A DNA stretch of 64,000 nt. It comes from Pseudomonas fulva 12-X (GTDB taxonomy: Bacteria > Pseudomonadota > Gammaproteobacteria > Pseudomonadales > Pseudomonadaceae). The translations under genes were made by a program, and so were the position numbers. This document shows, one piece after another, positions 8,974 through 17,367 of this stretch; the first letter of the stretch is position 1, and each line of letters begins with the position of its first letter. Under the pieces are notes generated by a model. That model searched no databases. It saw only the letters and a program-made list of their open reading frames with translations, and was not told the origin of the DNA. Location: assembly GCF_000213805.1 (NCBI RefSeq), contig NC_015556.1, forward strand, positions 2,046,001 through 2,110,000. Direction: 5' to 3'.

Positions 8974-10776
8974 ATGGCCGACACGCTCGCTGCAAACGTA
9001 CCCGCTACCGCCGCCGACAACGCGCCGAAGAAGCCGCTGTTCGGGCTGACCTTCCTGGAAAATCTCTCCGATATGCCGTTGCTGCGTCAGGCCGGCCTGC
9101 TGATCGGCCTGGCCGCCAGCGTGGCGATCGGTTTTGCCGTGGTGCTGTGGTCTCAGCAGCCTGAGTACAAGCCGCTGTACGGCAGCCTCGATGGCATGGA
9201 TGCGCGTGGGGTAATGGAAACCCTGGCTGCCGCCAATATCGATTACACCGTGGAGCCGAACTCCGGCGCATTGCTGGTCAAGTCCTCGGACCTGGCCCAG
9301 GCACGCATCCGCCTGGCGTCGGCCGGTGTGGCGCCGACCGATACCAGCATCGGTTTCGAAATCCTCGACAAGGAGCAGGGCCTGGGCACCAGCCAGTTCA
9401 TGGAAGCCACCCGTTACCGCCGTGGCCTGGAAGGTGAACTGGCGCGCACCGTGTCGAGCCTGAACAACGTCAAGGCCGCTCGCGTGCACCTGGCGATCCC
9501 GAAAAGCTCGGTGTTCGTGCGTGACGAGCGCAAGCCCAGCGCCTCGGTGCTGGTCGAGCTGTATGCCGGGCGCAGCCTGGAGCCGAGCCAGGTGATGGCC
9601 ATCGTCAATCTGGTCGCCAGCAGCGTGCCTGAGATGGACAAGGCCCAGGTCACCGTGGTCGACCAGAAGGGCAATCTGCTGTCCGATCAGCAGGAAATGT
9701 CCGAGCTGAGCATGGCCGGCAAGCAATTCGACTACAGCCGCCGCATGGAAAGCCTGTTCACCCAGCGCGTGCACAACATTCTGCAACCGGTGCTGGGCGT
9801 CGGCCGCTACAAGGCTGAAGTGTCCGCCGACGTGGATTTCAGTGCGGTCGAGTCGACTTCGGAAACCTTCAACCCGGATCAGCCGGCCCTGCGCAGCGAG
9901 CAGCAGGTCAACGAACAGCGCAGCAGCGGCAGCGGTCCTCAGGGCGTACCCGGCGCGCTGAGCAATCAGCCGCCTGGCCCGGCAACCGCACCGCAGCAGA
10001 CCGGTGGTGCAGCGGCACCTGGCGGCCCGGTCGCCCCTGGCCAGCCGCTGGTCGATGCCAATGGCCAGCAGATCATGGATCCGGCCACTGGCCAGCCGAT
10101 GCTGGCGCCATATCCGGCCGACAAGCGTGACCAGTCGACCCGCAACTTCGAACTCGATCGCTCGGTCAGCTACACCAAGCAGCAGCAGGGCCGTCTGCGC
10201 CGGCTTTCCGTCGCCGTGGTGGTGGACGACCAGATGCGTGTCGACCCGGCCACCGGCGAAACCACCCGGGTGCCGTGGACCACCGACGACCTGGCGCGCT
10301 TCACCCGCCTGGTGCAGGACTCGGTCGGCTTCGATGCCAGCCGTGGCGACAGCGTCAGCGTGATCAACACGCCGTTCAGCAGTGAAACCGCGGAAGTGAT
10401 CGACGTGCCGTGGTACCAGAGCGATCTGTTCCTGATGGCCATGGGCGGCCTCAAGTCGCTGTTCCCGGCGCTGCTGATCTTCCTCTTGGTGTGGTTCGTG
10501 CTGCGCCCGGTGCTGAACAACATTACCGGCGGCGGCAAAGGCAAGGATCTGGCTCTGGCCGGTGGCGGCCGCGATGGCGACGTCGACCTCGGCGAAATGG
10601 GCGGACTCGACGGTCTGTCCTCCGATCGGGTAAGCCTCGGCGGGCCGCAAAGCATTATGTTGCCGAGCCCGAGCGAGGGGTATGATGCACAACTGAACGC
10701 GATCAAGAGTCTGGTCGCCGAAGATCCGGGCCGCGTTGCCCAGGTAGTCAAAGATTGGATCAATGCCGATGAGTGA
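8974..10776 (+). CDS. fliF: Flagellar MS-ring protein FliF
   Basis: A 600-residue inner-membrane ring protein. The first transmembrane helix is at about 41-62; the YscJ/FliF ring-building region follows (EFMEATRYRRGLEGELART-type segment, here QFMEATRYRRG), then a long Pro/Gly/Gln-rich linker (about 310-380). The second transmembrane helix (ALLIFLLVWFVLRPV) is near residue 500. The last 30 residues (AEDPGRVAQVVKDWIN) form the cytoplasmic tail that binds FliG. The stop codon lies inside the start of fliG. Confidence 0.97.
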   Translation: MADTLAANVPATAADNAPKKPLFGLTFLENLSDMPLLRQAGLLIGLAASVAIGFAVVLWSQQPEYKPLYGSLDGMDARGVMETLAAANIDYTVEPNSGALLVKSSDLAQARIRLASAGVAPTDTSIGFEILDKEQGLGTSQFMEATRYRRGLEGELARTVSSLNNVKAARVHLAIPKSSVFVRDERKPSASVLVELYAGRSLEPSQVMAIVNLVASSVPEMDKAQVTVVDQKGNLLSDQQEMSELSMAGKQFDYSRRMESLFTQRVHNILQPVLGVGRYKAEVSADVDFSAVESTSETFNPDQPALRSEQQVNEQRSSGSGPQGVPGALSNQPPGPATAPQQTGGAAAPGGPVAPGQPLVDANGQQIMDPATGQPMLAPYPADKRDQSTRNFELDRSVSYTKQQQGRLRRLSVAVVVDDQMRVDPATGETTRVPWTTDDLARFTRLVQDSVGFDASRGDSVSVINTPFSSETAEVIDVPWYQSDLFLMAMGGLKSLFPALLIFLLVWFVLRPVLNNITGGGKGKDLALAGGGRDGDVDLGEMGGLDGLSSDRVSLGGPQSIMLPSPSEGYDAQLNAIKSLVAEDPGRVAQVVKDWINADE

Positions 10777-11785
10777 GAACCGCACCCCCGCCAAGATGAG
10801 CAAGGTCGAGAAGGCCGCGATTCTTCTGCTCTCGCTGGGTGAGACCGACGCCGCCCAGGTGCTGCGCCATCTGGGCCCCAAGGAGGTTCAACGGGTGGGT
10901 GTGGCCATGGCCGCCATGCGCAACATCCACCGCGAGCAGGTCGAGCAGGTGATGGGCGAGTTCGTCGAAACCGTGGGCGACCAGACCAGCCTGGGTGTGG
11001 GTGCCGACGGCTATATCCGCAAGATGCTCACCCAGGCGTTGGGCGAGGACAAGGCCGGCAACCTGATCGACCGCATTCTGCTCGGCGGCAGCACCAGCGG
11101 TCTGGACAGCCTGAAGTGGATGGAGCCGCGGGCGGTCGCCGACGTGATCCGCTACGAGCACCCGCAGATCCAGGCCATCGTGGTCGCCTACCTGGACCCC
11201 GATCAGGCCGGCGAGGTACTCAGCCATTTCGATCACAAGGTGCGCCTGGACATCGTGCTGCGCGTGTCGTCCCTGAACACCGTTCAGCCCGCTGCGCTCA
11301 AGGAACTCAACCTGATTCTGGAGAAGCAGTTCTCCGGCAGCTCCAACACCACCCGCGCCACCATGGGCGGCGTGAAGCGCGCCGCGGACATCATGAACTA
11401 CCTCGACAGCTCGGTCGAAGGGCCGCTGATGGATTCGATTCGCGAGATCGACGAGGACCTGTCGTCGCAGATCGAGGACCTGATGTTCGTCTTCGACAAC
11501 CTGGCCGACGTCGACGACCGCGGCATCCAGGCGCTGCTGCGCGAGGTTTCCTCCGATGTGCTGGTGCTGGCCCTCAAGGGCGCGGACGAGGCGATCAAGG
11601 AGAAGGTCTTCAAGAACATGTCCAAGCGGGCGGCCGAACTGCTGCGTGACGACCTGGAGGCCAAGGGGCCGGTGCGGGTCAGCGACGTGGAAGGGGCGCA
11701 AAAGGAAATCCTCACCATCGCGCGGCGTATGGCCGAGGCCGGCGAGATCGTGCTGGGCGGCAAGGGCGGCGAGGAGATGGTTTGA
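10769..11785 (+). CDS. fliG: Flagellar motor switch protein FliG
   Basis: A 338-residue rotor component that links the MS-ring to the C-ring and takes torque from the stator. The N-terminal domain begins KVEKAAILLLSLGE, the middle domain holds the EHPQ motif (YEHPQIQAIVVAYL), and the charged C-terminal helix carries LMFVFDNLADVDDRGIQ for stator contact. It overlaps the end of fliF. Starting at the ATG at 10763 adds two residues, and neither start has a clear ribosome site. In this window fliG is separated from fliH by a 269-bp repeat-like insertion, which is unusual for the operon. Confidence 0.95.
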   Translation: MSENRTPAKMSKVEKAAILLLSLGETDAAQVLRHLGPKEVQRVGVAMAAMRNIHREQVEQVMGEFVETVGDQTSLGVGADGYIRKMLTQALGEDKAGNLIDRILLGGSTSGLDSLKWMEPRAVADVIRYEHPQIQAIVVAYLDPDQAGEVLSHFDHKVRLDIVLRVSSLNTVQPAALKELNLILEKQFSGSSNTTRATMGGVKRAADIMNYLDSSVEGPLMDSIREIDEDLSSQIEDLMFVFDNLADVDDRGIQALLREVSSDVLVLALKGADEAIKEKVFKNMSKRAAELLRDDLEAKGPVRVSDVEGAQKEILTIARRMAEAGEIVLGGKGGEEMV

Positions 11786-12054
11786 ACAGGGTCTATTCCC
11801 GTTTCGCCACGGCCGCGCCGGAGCCAGTTTTTGCGCGGGGCAAGGCATGAGGAGAGAAGTTTGGTTATTCCAAATGAACGACGAGTAACGCAGCTGCGCG
11901 CAAAAACTGGCCCGGCCCTCCGGGTTGCGCGGCAAATGGCGCCAGGCGGCGTTGCGGAACTTGGCAAGGGGGCAACCATTCCCTGCGTTCCGCGCCTTGC
12001 CTCGCGCCATTTGGCGCAGCAACGCGGCTCGTGTCAAAACGGGAACAGACCCTG
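11786..12054 (+). repeat. Fold-back repeat element inserted between fliG and fliH
   Basis: These 269 bp fill the gap between the fliG stop and the fliH ATG and code for nothing plausible. The outer ends are inverted repeats: CAGGGTCTATTCCCGTTT near 11787-11804 pairs with AAACGGGAACAGACCCTG at 12037-12054 with one mismatch. Inside are further inverted pairs, such as CCAGTTTTTGCGC (about 11823) with GCGCAAAAACTGG (about 11898), and CAAATGGCGC (about 11933) with GCGCCATTTG (about 12004). The whole can fold into a branched structure ending at the fliH start codon. It looks like a non-autonomous, MITE- or REP-like dispersed repeat. No target duplication could be proven. Confidence 0.7.
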
Positions 12055-12843
12055 ATGGCCGGCAAGGAACCTATCAGCGAGCTGATTCGTGCCAAGGATG
12101 TGCGCAGCGTTGATCGCTGGTCACTGCCCAGCTTCGATGAACACGATGAGTCTCAGGAACAGACGCCGGAACCTGAACCGGTAGCTGCCGAGGCGCCACC
12201 GCCGCCGCTTCAGGAAAGCGAGGAAGTCGCGCTCGAGGATGTCAAACCCTTGACGCTCGACGAGCTCGAAGCCATCCGCCAGGACGCCTACAACGAAGGC
12301 TTCGCCACCGGCGAGAAGGATGGCTTTCGCGCCGGCCAGCTCAAGGCCAAGCAGGAAGCGGACACCGCTCTGGCGGGGCGCGTGCAGGCACTCGAGCAGG
12401 TCATGCAGCATCTGCTCGAACCGATCGCCGAGCAGGACAAGCAGCTGGAATTCGCCCTGGTCACGCTGGTCGGCCAGATCACCCGTGAAGTCATCCAGCG
12501 TGAACTGAGCAGCGATTCCAGCCAGATCCGTCAGGTGTTGCGTGAGGCCCTCAAGCTGCTGCCGATGGGCGCGGAAAACATCCGCATCCACCTCAACCCT
12601 CAGGACTTCGAGCTGGTCAAGGCACTGCGCGACCGCCATGAGGAAAGCTGGCGGATTCTCGAAGACGATTCGCTGCTGCCGGGCGGCTGCCGGGTGGAGA
12701 CCGAGCACAGCCGTATCGACGCCAGCGTCGAAACCCGCTTGAGCCAGGCGATCAAGCAATTGTTCGAGCAGCAGCGCGAGCATGCCACCACACCACGGGC
12801 TGCCGATATGGTCATCGACCTGGGTGCCAGCGATGCGCCTTGA
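12055..12843 (+). CDS. fliH: Flagellar assembly protein FliH
   Basis: A 262-residue FliH, the regulator that keeps the FliI ATPase inactive and delivers it to the export gate. The N terminus has [19 protein letters not shown], typical of Pseudomonas FliH. An acidic/proline linker is followed by the helical stretch [20 protein letters not shown] with GxxxG-like repeats. The C-terminal domain contains [11 protein letters not shown] and [17 protein letters not shown]. The ATG at 12055 abuts the inserted repeat, so no native Shine-Dalgarno is visible; an in-frame GTG at 12031 inside the repeat would add eight residues. It overlaps fliI by 11 nt. Confidence 0.95.
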   Translation: MAGKEPISELIRAKDVRSVDRWSLPSFDEHDESQEQTPEPEPVAAEAPPPPLQESEEVALEDVKPLTLDELEAIRQDAYNEGFATGEKDGFRAGQLKAKQEADTALAGRVQALEQVMQHLLEPIAEQDKQLEFALVTLVGQITREVIQRELSSDSSQIRQVLREALKLLPMGAENIRIHLNPQDFELVKALRDRHEESWRILEDDSLLPGGCRVETEHSRIDASVETRLSQAIKQLFEQQREHATTPRAADMVIDLGASDAP

Positions 12844-14191
12844 GCGCCTGAGCTTCGCCCGCCGCCTGGAAGGCTACGGCGAGGCCGTCAAGCTACCCAC
12901 CCAACCTATCGTCGAAGGGCGCCTGCTGCGCATGGTCGGCCTGACTCTGGAGGCCGAGGGCCTGCGCGCCGCGCTAGGCAGTCGCTGCCTGGTGATCAAC
13001 GACGACAGCTATCACCCGGTGCAGGTCGAGGCCGAGGTGATGGGCTTTTCTTCCGGCAAGATCTACCTGATGCCGGTCGGCAGTCTGGCCGGTATCGCGC
13101 CGGGCGCTCGGGTGGTGCCGCTGCCAGATACCGGGCGCTTGCCCATGGGCATGTCGATGCTCGGCCGGGTGCTCGATGGCGCCGGGCGCGCCCTGGACGG
13201 CAAGGGCGGCATGAAGGCCGAGGACTGGGTACCGATGGACGGCCCGACCATCAACCCGCTCAAGCGCCACCCGATCAGCGAGCCGCTGGATGTCGGCATC
13301 CGCAGCATCAATGGGCTGCTCACCGTTGGTCGAGGTCAGCGCCTGGGCCTGTTCGCCGGTACCGGGGTGGGTAAGTCGGTGCTGCTGGGCATGATGACCC
13401 GCTTTACCGAGGCCGAGATCATCGTGGTCGGTCTGATCGGCGAGCGGGGCCGCGAGGTGAAGGAGTTCATCGACGAGATTCTTGGCGAGGAGGGCATCAA
13501 ACGCTCGGTGGTCGTCGCCTCGCCAGCCGATGATGCGCCGTTGATGCGCCTACGCGCCGCCATGTACTGCACGCGCATCGCCGAATATTTCCGCGACAAG
13601 GGCAAGAACGTCCTGCTCTTGATGGATTCGCTGACCCGTTTCGCCCAGGCCCAGCGGGAAATCGCCCTGGCCATTGGCGAGCCGCCGGCTACCAAGGGTT
13701 ATCCGCCTTCGGTGTTCGCCAAGCTGCCGCGCCTGGTCGAGCGGGCCGGTAACGCCGAGGCGGGTGGTGGCTCGATCACCGCGTTCTACACCGTGCTCTC
13801 CGAGGGCGATGATCAGCAGGATCCCATCGCCGATGCCGCCCGCGGTGTGCTCGACGGTCACTTCGTATTGTCCCGGCGCCTAGCCGAAGAGGGGCATTAC
13901 CCCGCCATCGATATCGAGGCCTCGATCAGCCGGGTGATGCCCCAGGTGGTCAGCCCCGAACATATGCGCAACGCCCAGCGCTTCAAGCAGTTGTGGTCGC
14001 GCTACCAGCAGAGCCGCGACCTGATCAGCGTCGGTGCCTATGTGCCGGGTGGCGATGCGGACACCGACCTGGCCATCGTCCGCCAGCCCGTGATGGTGCG
14101 CTACCTGCGCCAGGCCCTGGGCGAGAGCGAGAGCCTGGACAGCAGCCGCGAGTTGCTCGAAGCGGTGCTCAACCCCTCAGCGGCGTCCTAA
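12833..14191 (+). CDS. fliI: Flagellum-specific ATPase FliI
   Basis: A 452-residue F1-beta-like ATPase that energises flagellar type III export. The Walker A motif GTGVGKS lies near residue 180, the Walker B segment LLLMDSLTR near 262, and the conserved [13 protein letters not shown] in between; the C-terminal part carries VISPEHM-type and YLRQ segments. The start at 12833 overlaps the end of fliH, matches the family length, and is followed by [15 protein letters not shown]. fliJ begins 3 nt after the stop. Confidence 0.97.
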   Translation: MRLERLSFARRLEGYGEAVKLPTQPIVEGRLLRMVGLTLEAEGLRAALGSRCLVINDDSYHPVQVEAEVMGFSSGKIYLMPVGSLAGIAPGARVVPLPDTGRLPMGMSMLGRVLDGAGRALDGKGGMKAEDWVPMDGPTINPLKRHPISEPLDVGIRSINGLLTVGRGQRLGLFAGTGVGKSVLLGMMTRFTEAEIIVVGLIGERGREVKEFIDEILGEEGIKRSVVVASPADDAPLMRLRAAMYCTRIAEYFRDKGKNVLLLMDSLTRFAQAQREIALAIGEPPATKGYPPSVFAKLPRLVERAGNAEAGGGSITAFYTVLSEGDDQQDPIADAARGVLDGHFVLSRRLAEEGHYPAIDIEASISRVMPQVVSPEHMRNAQRFKQLWSRYQQSRDLISVGAYVPGGDADTDLAIVRQPVMVRYLRQALGESESLDSSRELLEAVLNPSAAS

Positions 14192-14194
14192 GTC

Positions 14195-14647
14195 ATGGCC
14201 AATAGCCGAGCGGCGCGTCTGGCGCCAGTGGTCGACATGGCCGAGAAGGCCGAGCGCGAGGCGGCGCTGCAGCTAGGCCGCGCCCAGGGCCTGTTGGGGC
14301 AGGCGCAGAGCAAGTTGGCCGAGCTGGACAGATACCTGCAGGGCTATCAGCAGCAATGGATGGGTGAGGGCCAGCGCGGAGTTTCCGGCCAGTGGCTGAT
14401 GAACTATCAGCGTTTCCTGTCCCAACTCGATGTGGCCATCGCCCAGCAACAGCAGGCGGTGAACTGGCACCGCAACAACGTGGACAAGGTTCGTGACGTC
14501 TGGCAGCAGCGCTATGCGCGACTCGAAGGGTTGCGCAAACTGGTGCAGCGCTACCTGGACGAGGCGCGCCTGGCCGAGGACAAACGTGAGCAGAAGCTGC
14601 TCGATGAGCTGTCCCAACGCATACCACGGCGTGATTCCCTGGAATGA
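14195..14647 (+). CDS. fliJ: Flagellar export chaperone FliJ
   Basis: A 150-residue, almost wholly helical coiled-coil protein (Ala/Glu/Gln/Leu rich). FliJ escorts empty chaperones and promotes FliI hexamer activity, acting as the central stalk of the export ATPase. Its identity rests on its position directly after fliI, its length, and the FliJ-like pattern with VVDMAEKAEREAALQL at the start. It is the last gene of the fliE operon; 207 nt without a gene follow before hsbA. Confidence 0.9.
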   Translation: MANSRAARLAPVVDMAEKAEREAALQLGRAQGLLGQAQSKLAELDRYLQGYQQQWMGEGQRGVSGQWLMNYQRFLSQLDVAIAQQQQAVNWHRNNVDKVRDVWQQRYARLEGLRKLVQRYLDEARLAEDKREQKLLDELSQRIPRRDSLE

Positions 14648-14854
14648 TGGTTGCCGCTGACGCAGGCTAGTGCTAAATCTTCTAGTGCCGACATTCAGCG
14701 CGCCGGAGCGCGGGCTGGGCAGGGCCAGGAAAAACAGGTGAGACACCGCGTCACCATACGGGTCAACAAGCTATCGGCTGCTCGCCAGAGCAGCTTCGGC
14801 CAGGTTGGCTCGCCTTAGCGGGCTGCGGGTATCCCGGATATCAAGGAGTGTTTC

Positions 14855-15160
14855 ATGCCCATCACCTCGCTGCCCTCGGAAGACGGGCAAGAGTTGACCA
14901 TCACCATTCAAGGTCGCTTCGATTTCGGCGCCCACCAGGAATTTCGCCGCGCCTATGAGCGTGTCGATATCCGCCCCAAGCGTTACACGGTCGATCTCAA
15001 GGGAACCACCTACCTCGACAGTTCCGCGCTGGGCATGTTGTTGCTGCTGCGTGACCATGCTGGTGGCGACCGTGCGCAGATCCGGTTGCTCAACTGCAAC
15101 GCTGACGTGCGCAAGATTCTCTCCATCTCCAATTTCGAACAGCTCTTCCAGATCGACTGA
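14855..15160 (+). CDS. hsbA: STAS-domain anti-sigma factor antagonist HsbA
   Basis: A 101-residue single STAS domain. The conserved phospho-acceptor loop reads YLDSSALGML with S56 and S57. In P. aeruginosa HsbA is phosphorylated on Ser56 by HsbR and dephosphorylated when HptB signalling is active; unphosphorylated or phosphorylated HsbA binds the anti-sigma factor FlgM or a diguanylate cyclase, shifting cells between swimming and biofilm. AAGGAG precedes the ATG. It lies 6 nt before hsbR, between fliJ and fliK. In the 207-nt gap upstream I see no convincing sigma54 or sigma28 promoter. Confidence 0.88.
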   Translation: MPITSLPSEDGQELTITIQGRFDFGAHQEFRRAYERVDIRPKRYTVDLKGTTYLDSSALGMLLLLRDHAGGDRAQIRLLNCNADVRKILSISNFEQLFQID

Positions 15161-15166
15161 GGCGCG

Positions 15167-16864
15167 ATGAAGGCCTCACCGCTTACCATCCTGATCGCCG
15201 AAGACAGCGCCACCGACCGCATGCTGCTGTCGACCATCGTCGGTCGCCAGGGGCATCGGGTGCTGGCTGCCGCCAATGGCCTGGAGGCGGTGGCGCTATT
15301 CGAATCGCAGCGCCCACAGTTGGTGCTGATGGACGCGCTGATGCCGGTGATGGATGGCTTCGAAGCTGCTCGGCGGATCAAGGCCATGGCCGGCGAAGCC
15401 ATGGTGCCGATCATCTTCCTCACCTCCCTGAGCGAGGAAGAGGCGCTGGCCAGTTGCCTGGAAGCGGGCGGCGATGATTTTCTCGCCAAGCCCTACAGCC
15501 GGGTGATTCTCGAAGCCAAGATCAACGCCATGGATCGCTTGCGGCGCCTGCATCAGGAAGTGTTGCGCCAGCGTGATCAGATCGCCCGGCACAATGAACA
15601 CCTGCAGAACGAGCAGTTGGTCGCCAAGGCGGTGTTCGACAAGGTGGCTCACTCCGGCTGCCTGGGCGCCGGTAACGTGCGCTACCTGCAGTCGCCGTAT
15701 GCGCTATTCAATGGCGACCTGCTGCTGGCGGCCTTCCATCCCAGTGGCGATATGCACGTGCTGCTCGGTGACTTCACCGGTCACGGCTTGCCGGCGGCGA
15801 TTGGCGCCATGCCGCTGGCGGAAGTCTTCTACCGCATGACCGGCAAGGGCCATTCGCTGGTGGAGATTCTCCATGAGGGCAACGCCAAGCTGCGCCGCAT
15901 TCTGCCCCGTGGCGTGTTCTGCTGCGCGACGCTTTTGAACATCAGCTTCCGGCGGCGCATGGTCGATTTCTGGGGCGGCGGCTTGCCCGCTGGTTATGTG
16001 CTGCGCAAGGGGGACGGCGAGCGGGTGCCGCTGGTCTCGCGCCATCTGCCGCTGGGTGTGCTCGATCCGGACAGCTTTCGCGATGACTACGAGTCCTATT
16101 CGCTGGAGTTGGGGGACCGGGTCTTTCTGCTTTCTGACGGCGTGCTCGAGGCGCAGAACGAGCACGACGAACTGTTCGGCGAAGAGCGCCTGCTCGATGT
16201 ACTGGATGCCAGTCGCGATCCGTCGCGGCTGTTCGCCGATATTCAGCAGGCCCTGCAGGCCTTTCACGGCGAGGCGCGCGACGATGTCAGTCTGGTCGAA
16301 GTGACCATGGTCGAGGAGGGCGCGGTCAGTCGGCCGCCGCTGCCGGCCAGCGAATCACAGACTGGCCCGGAGAGTTGGTCGGCCCGCTACGATTTCCGCG
16401 GGCCCACGCTGCGCGACTATTACCCCTTGCCCCATCTGTTGCAGTTGCTGCTCGAAGTGCCGGGGCTGCGCGGTAACGGCGGAAACCTCTACAGCGTGCT
16501 GTGCGAGCTTTACACCAACGCGCTCGAACATGGTGTGCTGGGGCTGGACTCCTCGCTCAAGCGCGATGCGGCCGGGTTCGCCGAATACTATCGGCTGCGT
16601 GCCGAACGGCTCGATACGTTGCAGGATGGCTGCGTCAGCGTGGCCTTCGATGTGCGTCAGCGGCCTGGCGGTGGGCACCTGACAGTGATCGTTGAGGACA
16701 GCGGCATGGGCTTCGATCCGGTGGCCGTCCTGGCACGCGAACGCACTGCTGGAGGCTTCAGCGGGCGCGGTATGGCACTGATCCGGCAGGTCAGCGAGCG
16801 TTGCGAGTGGTCACCTGACGGACGTCGGGTCAGTGTGGAGTTTTCCTGGACCACGCAGGCATAA
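15167..16864 (+). CDS. hsbR: Response regulator with PP2C phosphatase and kinase domains, HsbR
   Basis: A 565-residue three-domain protein. The receiver domain (1-125) has acidic residues E12/D13, phospho-acceptor D56 (LVLMDALMPVMDG) and Lys in FLAKPYS. A PP2C/SpoIIE-type serine phosphatase (about 165-385) follows, with LLGDFTGHGLPAAIGAMPL and LLSDGVLEAQN. The C-terminal HATPase serine kinase domain (about 420-565) contains LYTNALEHGVLGL and VEDSGMGFD. HptB phosphorylates the receiver, which toggles the kinase and phosphatase acting on HsbA. It sits between hsbA and hptB, as the pathway predicts. Confidence 0.9.
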   Translation: MKASPLTILIAEDSATDRMLLSTIVGRQGHRVLAAANGLEAVALFESQRPQLVLMDALMPVMDGFEAARRIKAMAGEAMVPIIFLTSLSEEEALASCLEAGGDDFLAKPYSRVILEAKINAMDRLRRLHQEVLRQRDQIARHNEHLQNEQLVAKAVFDKVAHSGCLGAGNVRYLQSPYALFNGDLLLAAFHPSGDMHVLLGDFTGHGLPAAIGAMPLAEVFYRMTGKGHSLVEILHEGNAKLRRILPRGVFCCATLLNISFRRRMVDFWGGGLPAGYVLRKGDGERVPLVSRHLPLGVLDPDSFRDDYESYSLELGDRVFLLSDGVLEAQNEHDELFGEERLLDVLDASRDPSRLFADIQQALQAFHGEARDDVSLVEVTMVEEGAVSRPPLPASESQTGPESWSARYDFRGPTLRDYYPLPHLLQLLLEVPGLRGNGGNLYSVLCELYTNALEHGVLGLDSSLKRDAAGFAEYYRLRAERLDTLQDGCVSVAFDVRQRPGGGHLTVIVEDSGMGFDPVAVLARERTAGGFSGRGMALIRQVSERCEWSPDGRRVSVEFSWTTQA

Positions 16865-16938
16865 TCCGGCTTTCGTGCGCGGCCCAGCGGGCTCGCGTAG
16901 TGACGAACCGTCATAAGACGGCCGGCTTGGAGTCTAGG

Positions 16939-17295
16939 GTGTCCGACAATCATCTTGATCGTGATGTGCTCAATTCCCTGCAGGAGATCATGGAGGACGA
17001 GTATCCGGTGTTGCTGGATACCTTTATGACCGACTCCGAGGAGCGCCTGCGCTTGCTGCACCTCGCCGAGGAGCATCAGGACGCCGGCGAGATGCGCCGC
17101 GCCGCCCACAGTTTCAAGGGCAGCTGCAGCAATATGGGCGCCAGGGCGTTGGCCGAATCCTGTCGGGAGCTCGAAGAGCTGGCCCGGCGCGGCGAGATGG
17201 GGGATTCGGCACAACTGGTCGCGCGTATCGAGCGCGAATTCGCCATCCTGCGCATTTTGCTGAAGTCCGAACGCCAGCGTTTCCCCGCCGCCTGA
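16939..17295 (+). CDS. hptB: Histidine phosphotransfer protein HptB
   Basis: A 118-residue Hpt domain with the active-site motif AAHSFKGSCSNMGA, where His57 is the phosphorylated residue. HptB collects phosphate from hybrid sensor kinases and passes it to HsbR. The GTG at 16939 is chosen because GGAG lies 6 nt upstream and the length then fits HptB; an upstream in-frame GTG at 16900 adds 13 residues of poor family character. In P. aeruginosa the homologous genes lie beside flgMN, whereas here they sit inside the fliE-fliK region. Confidence 0.88.
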   Translation: MSDNHLDRDVLNSLQEIMEDEYPVLLDTFMTDSEERLRLLHLAEEHQDAGEMRRAAHSFKGSCSNMGARALAESCRELEELARRGEMGDSAQLVARIEREFAILRILLKSERQRFPAA

Positions 17296-17312
17296 TCGTT
17301 ATTGCGAATACT

Positions 17313-17328
17313 TGGCCCGACCCTTGCT
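17313..17328 (+). promoter_or_regulatory. Sigma54 promoter of fliK
   Basis: TGGCCC-N5-TTGCT with GG at 17314-17315 and GC at 17326-17327, exactly 10 bases apart, lies 40 nt before the fliK ATG. It gives fliK its own RpoN start, as reported for the separate fliK unit of P. aeruginosa. Confidence 0.88.
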
Positions 17329-17367
17329 TTCTCAAGGCATACGCCATTATTCAAGCGGAGAGCGTTC

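Noticed and set aside
8938..10881. A 647-residue open frame on the minus strand opposite fliF
   Set aside because: His/Gln/Arg-rich composition typical of antisense GC-rich frames. fliF is unmistakable on the + strand.
10760..12037. Minus-strand open frame across fliG and the inserted repeat
   Set aside because: Antisense to fliG; the part in the repeat is a translation of a palindromic element, not a protein family.
14673..14693. TAAA...GCCGACAT before hsbA as sigma28 promoter
   Set aside because: Only 9 bases separate the boxes instead of 15, so spacing excludes it.
14804..14820. TGGCTCGCCTTAGCG before hsbA as sigma54 promoter
   Set aside because: GG and GC are 9 bases apart instead of 10, and the -12 box is not TTGC.
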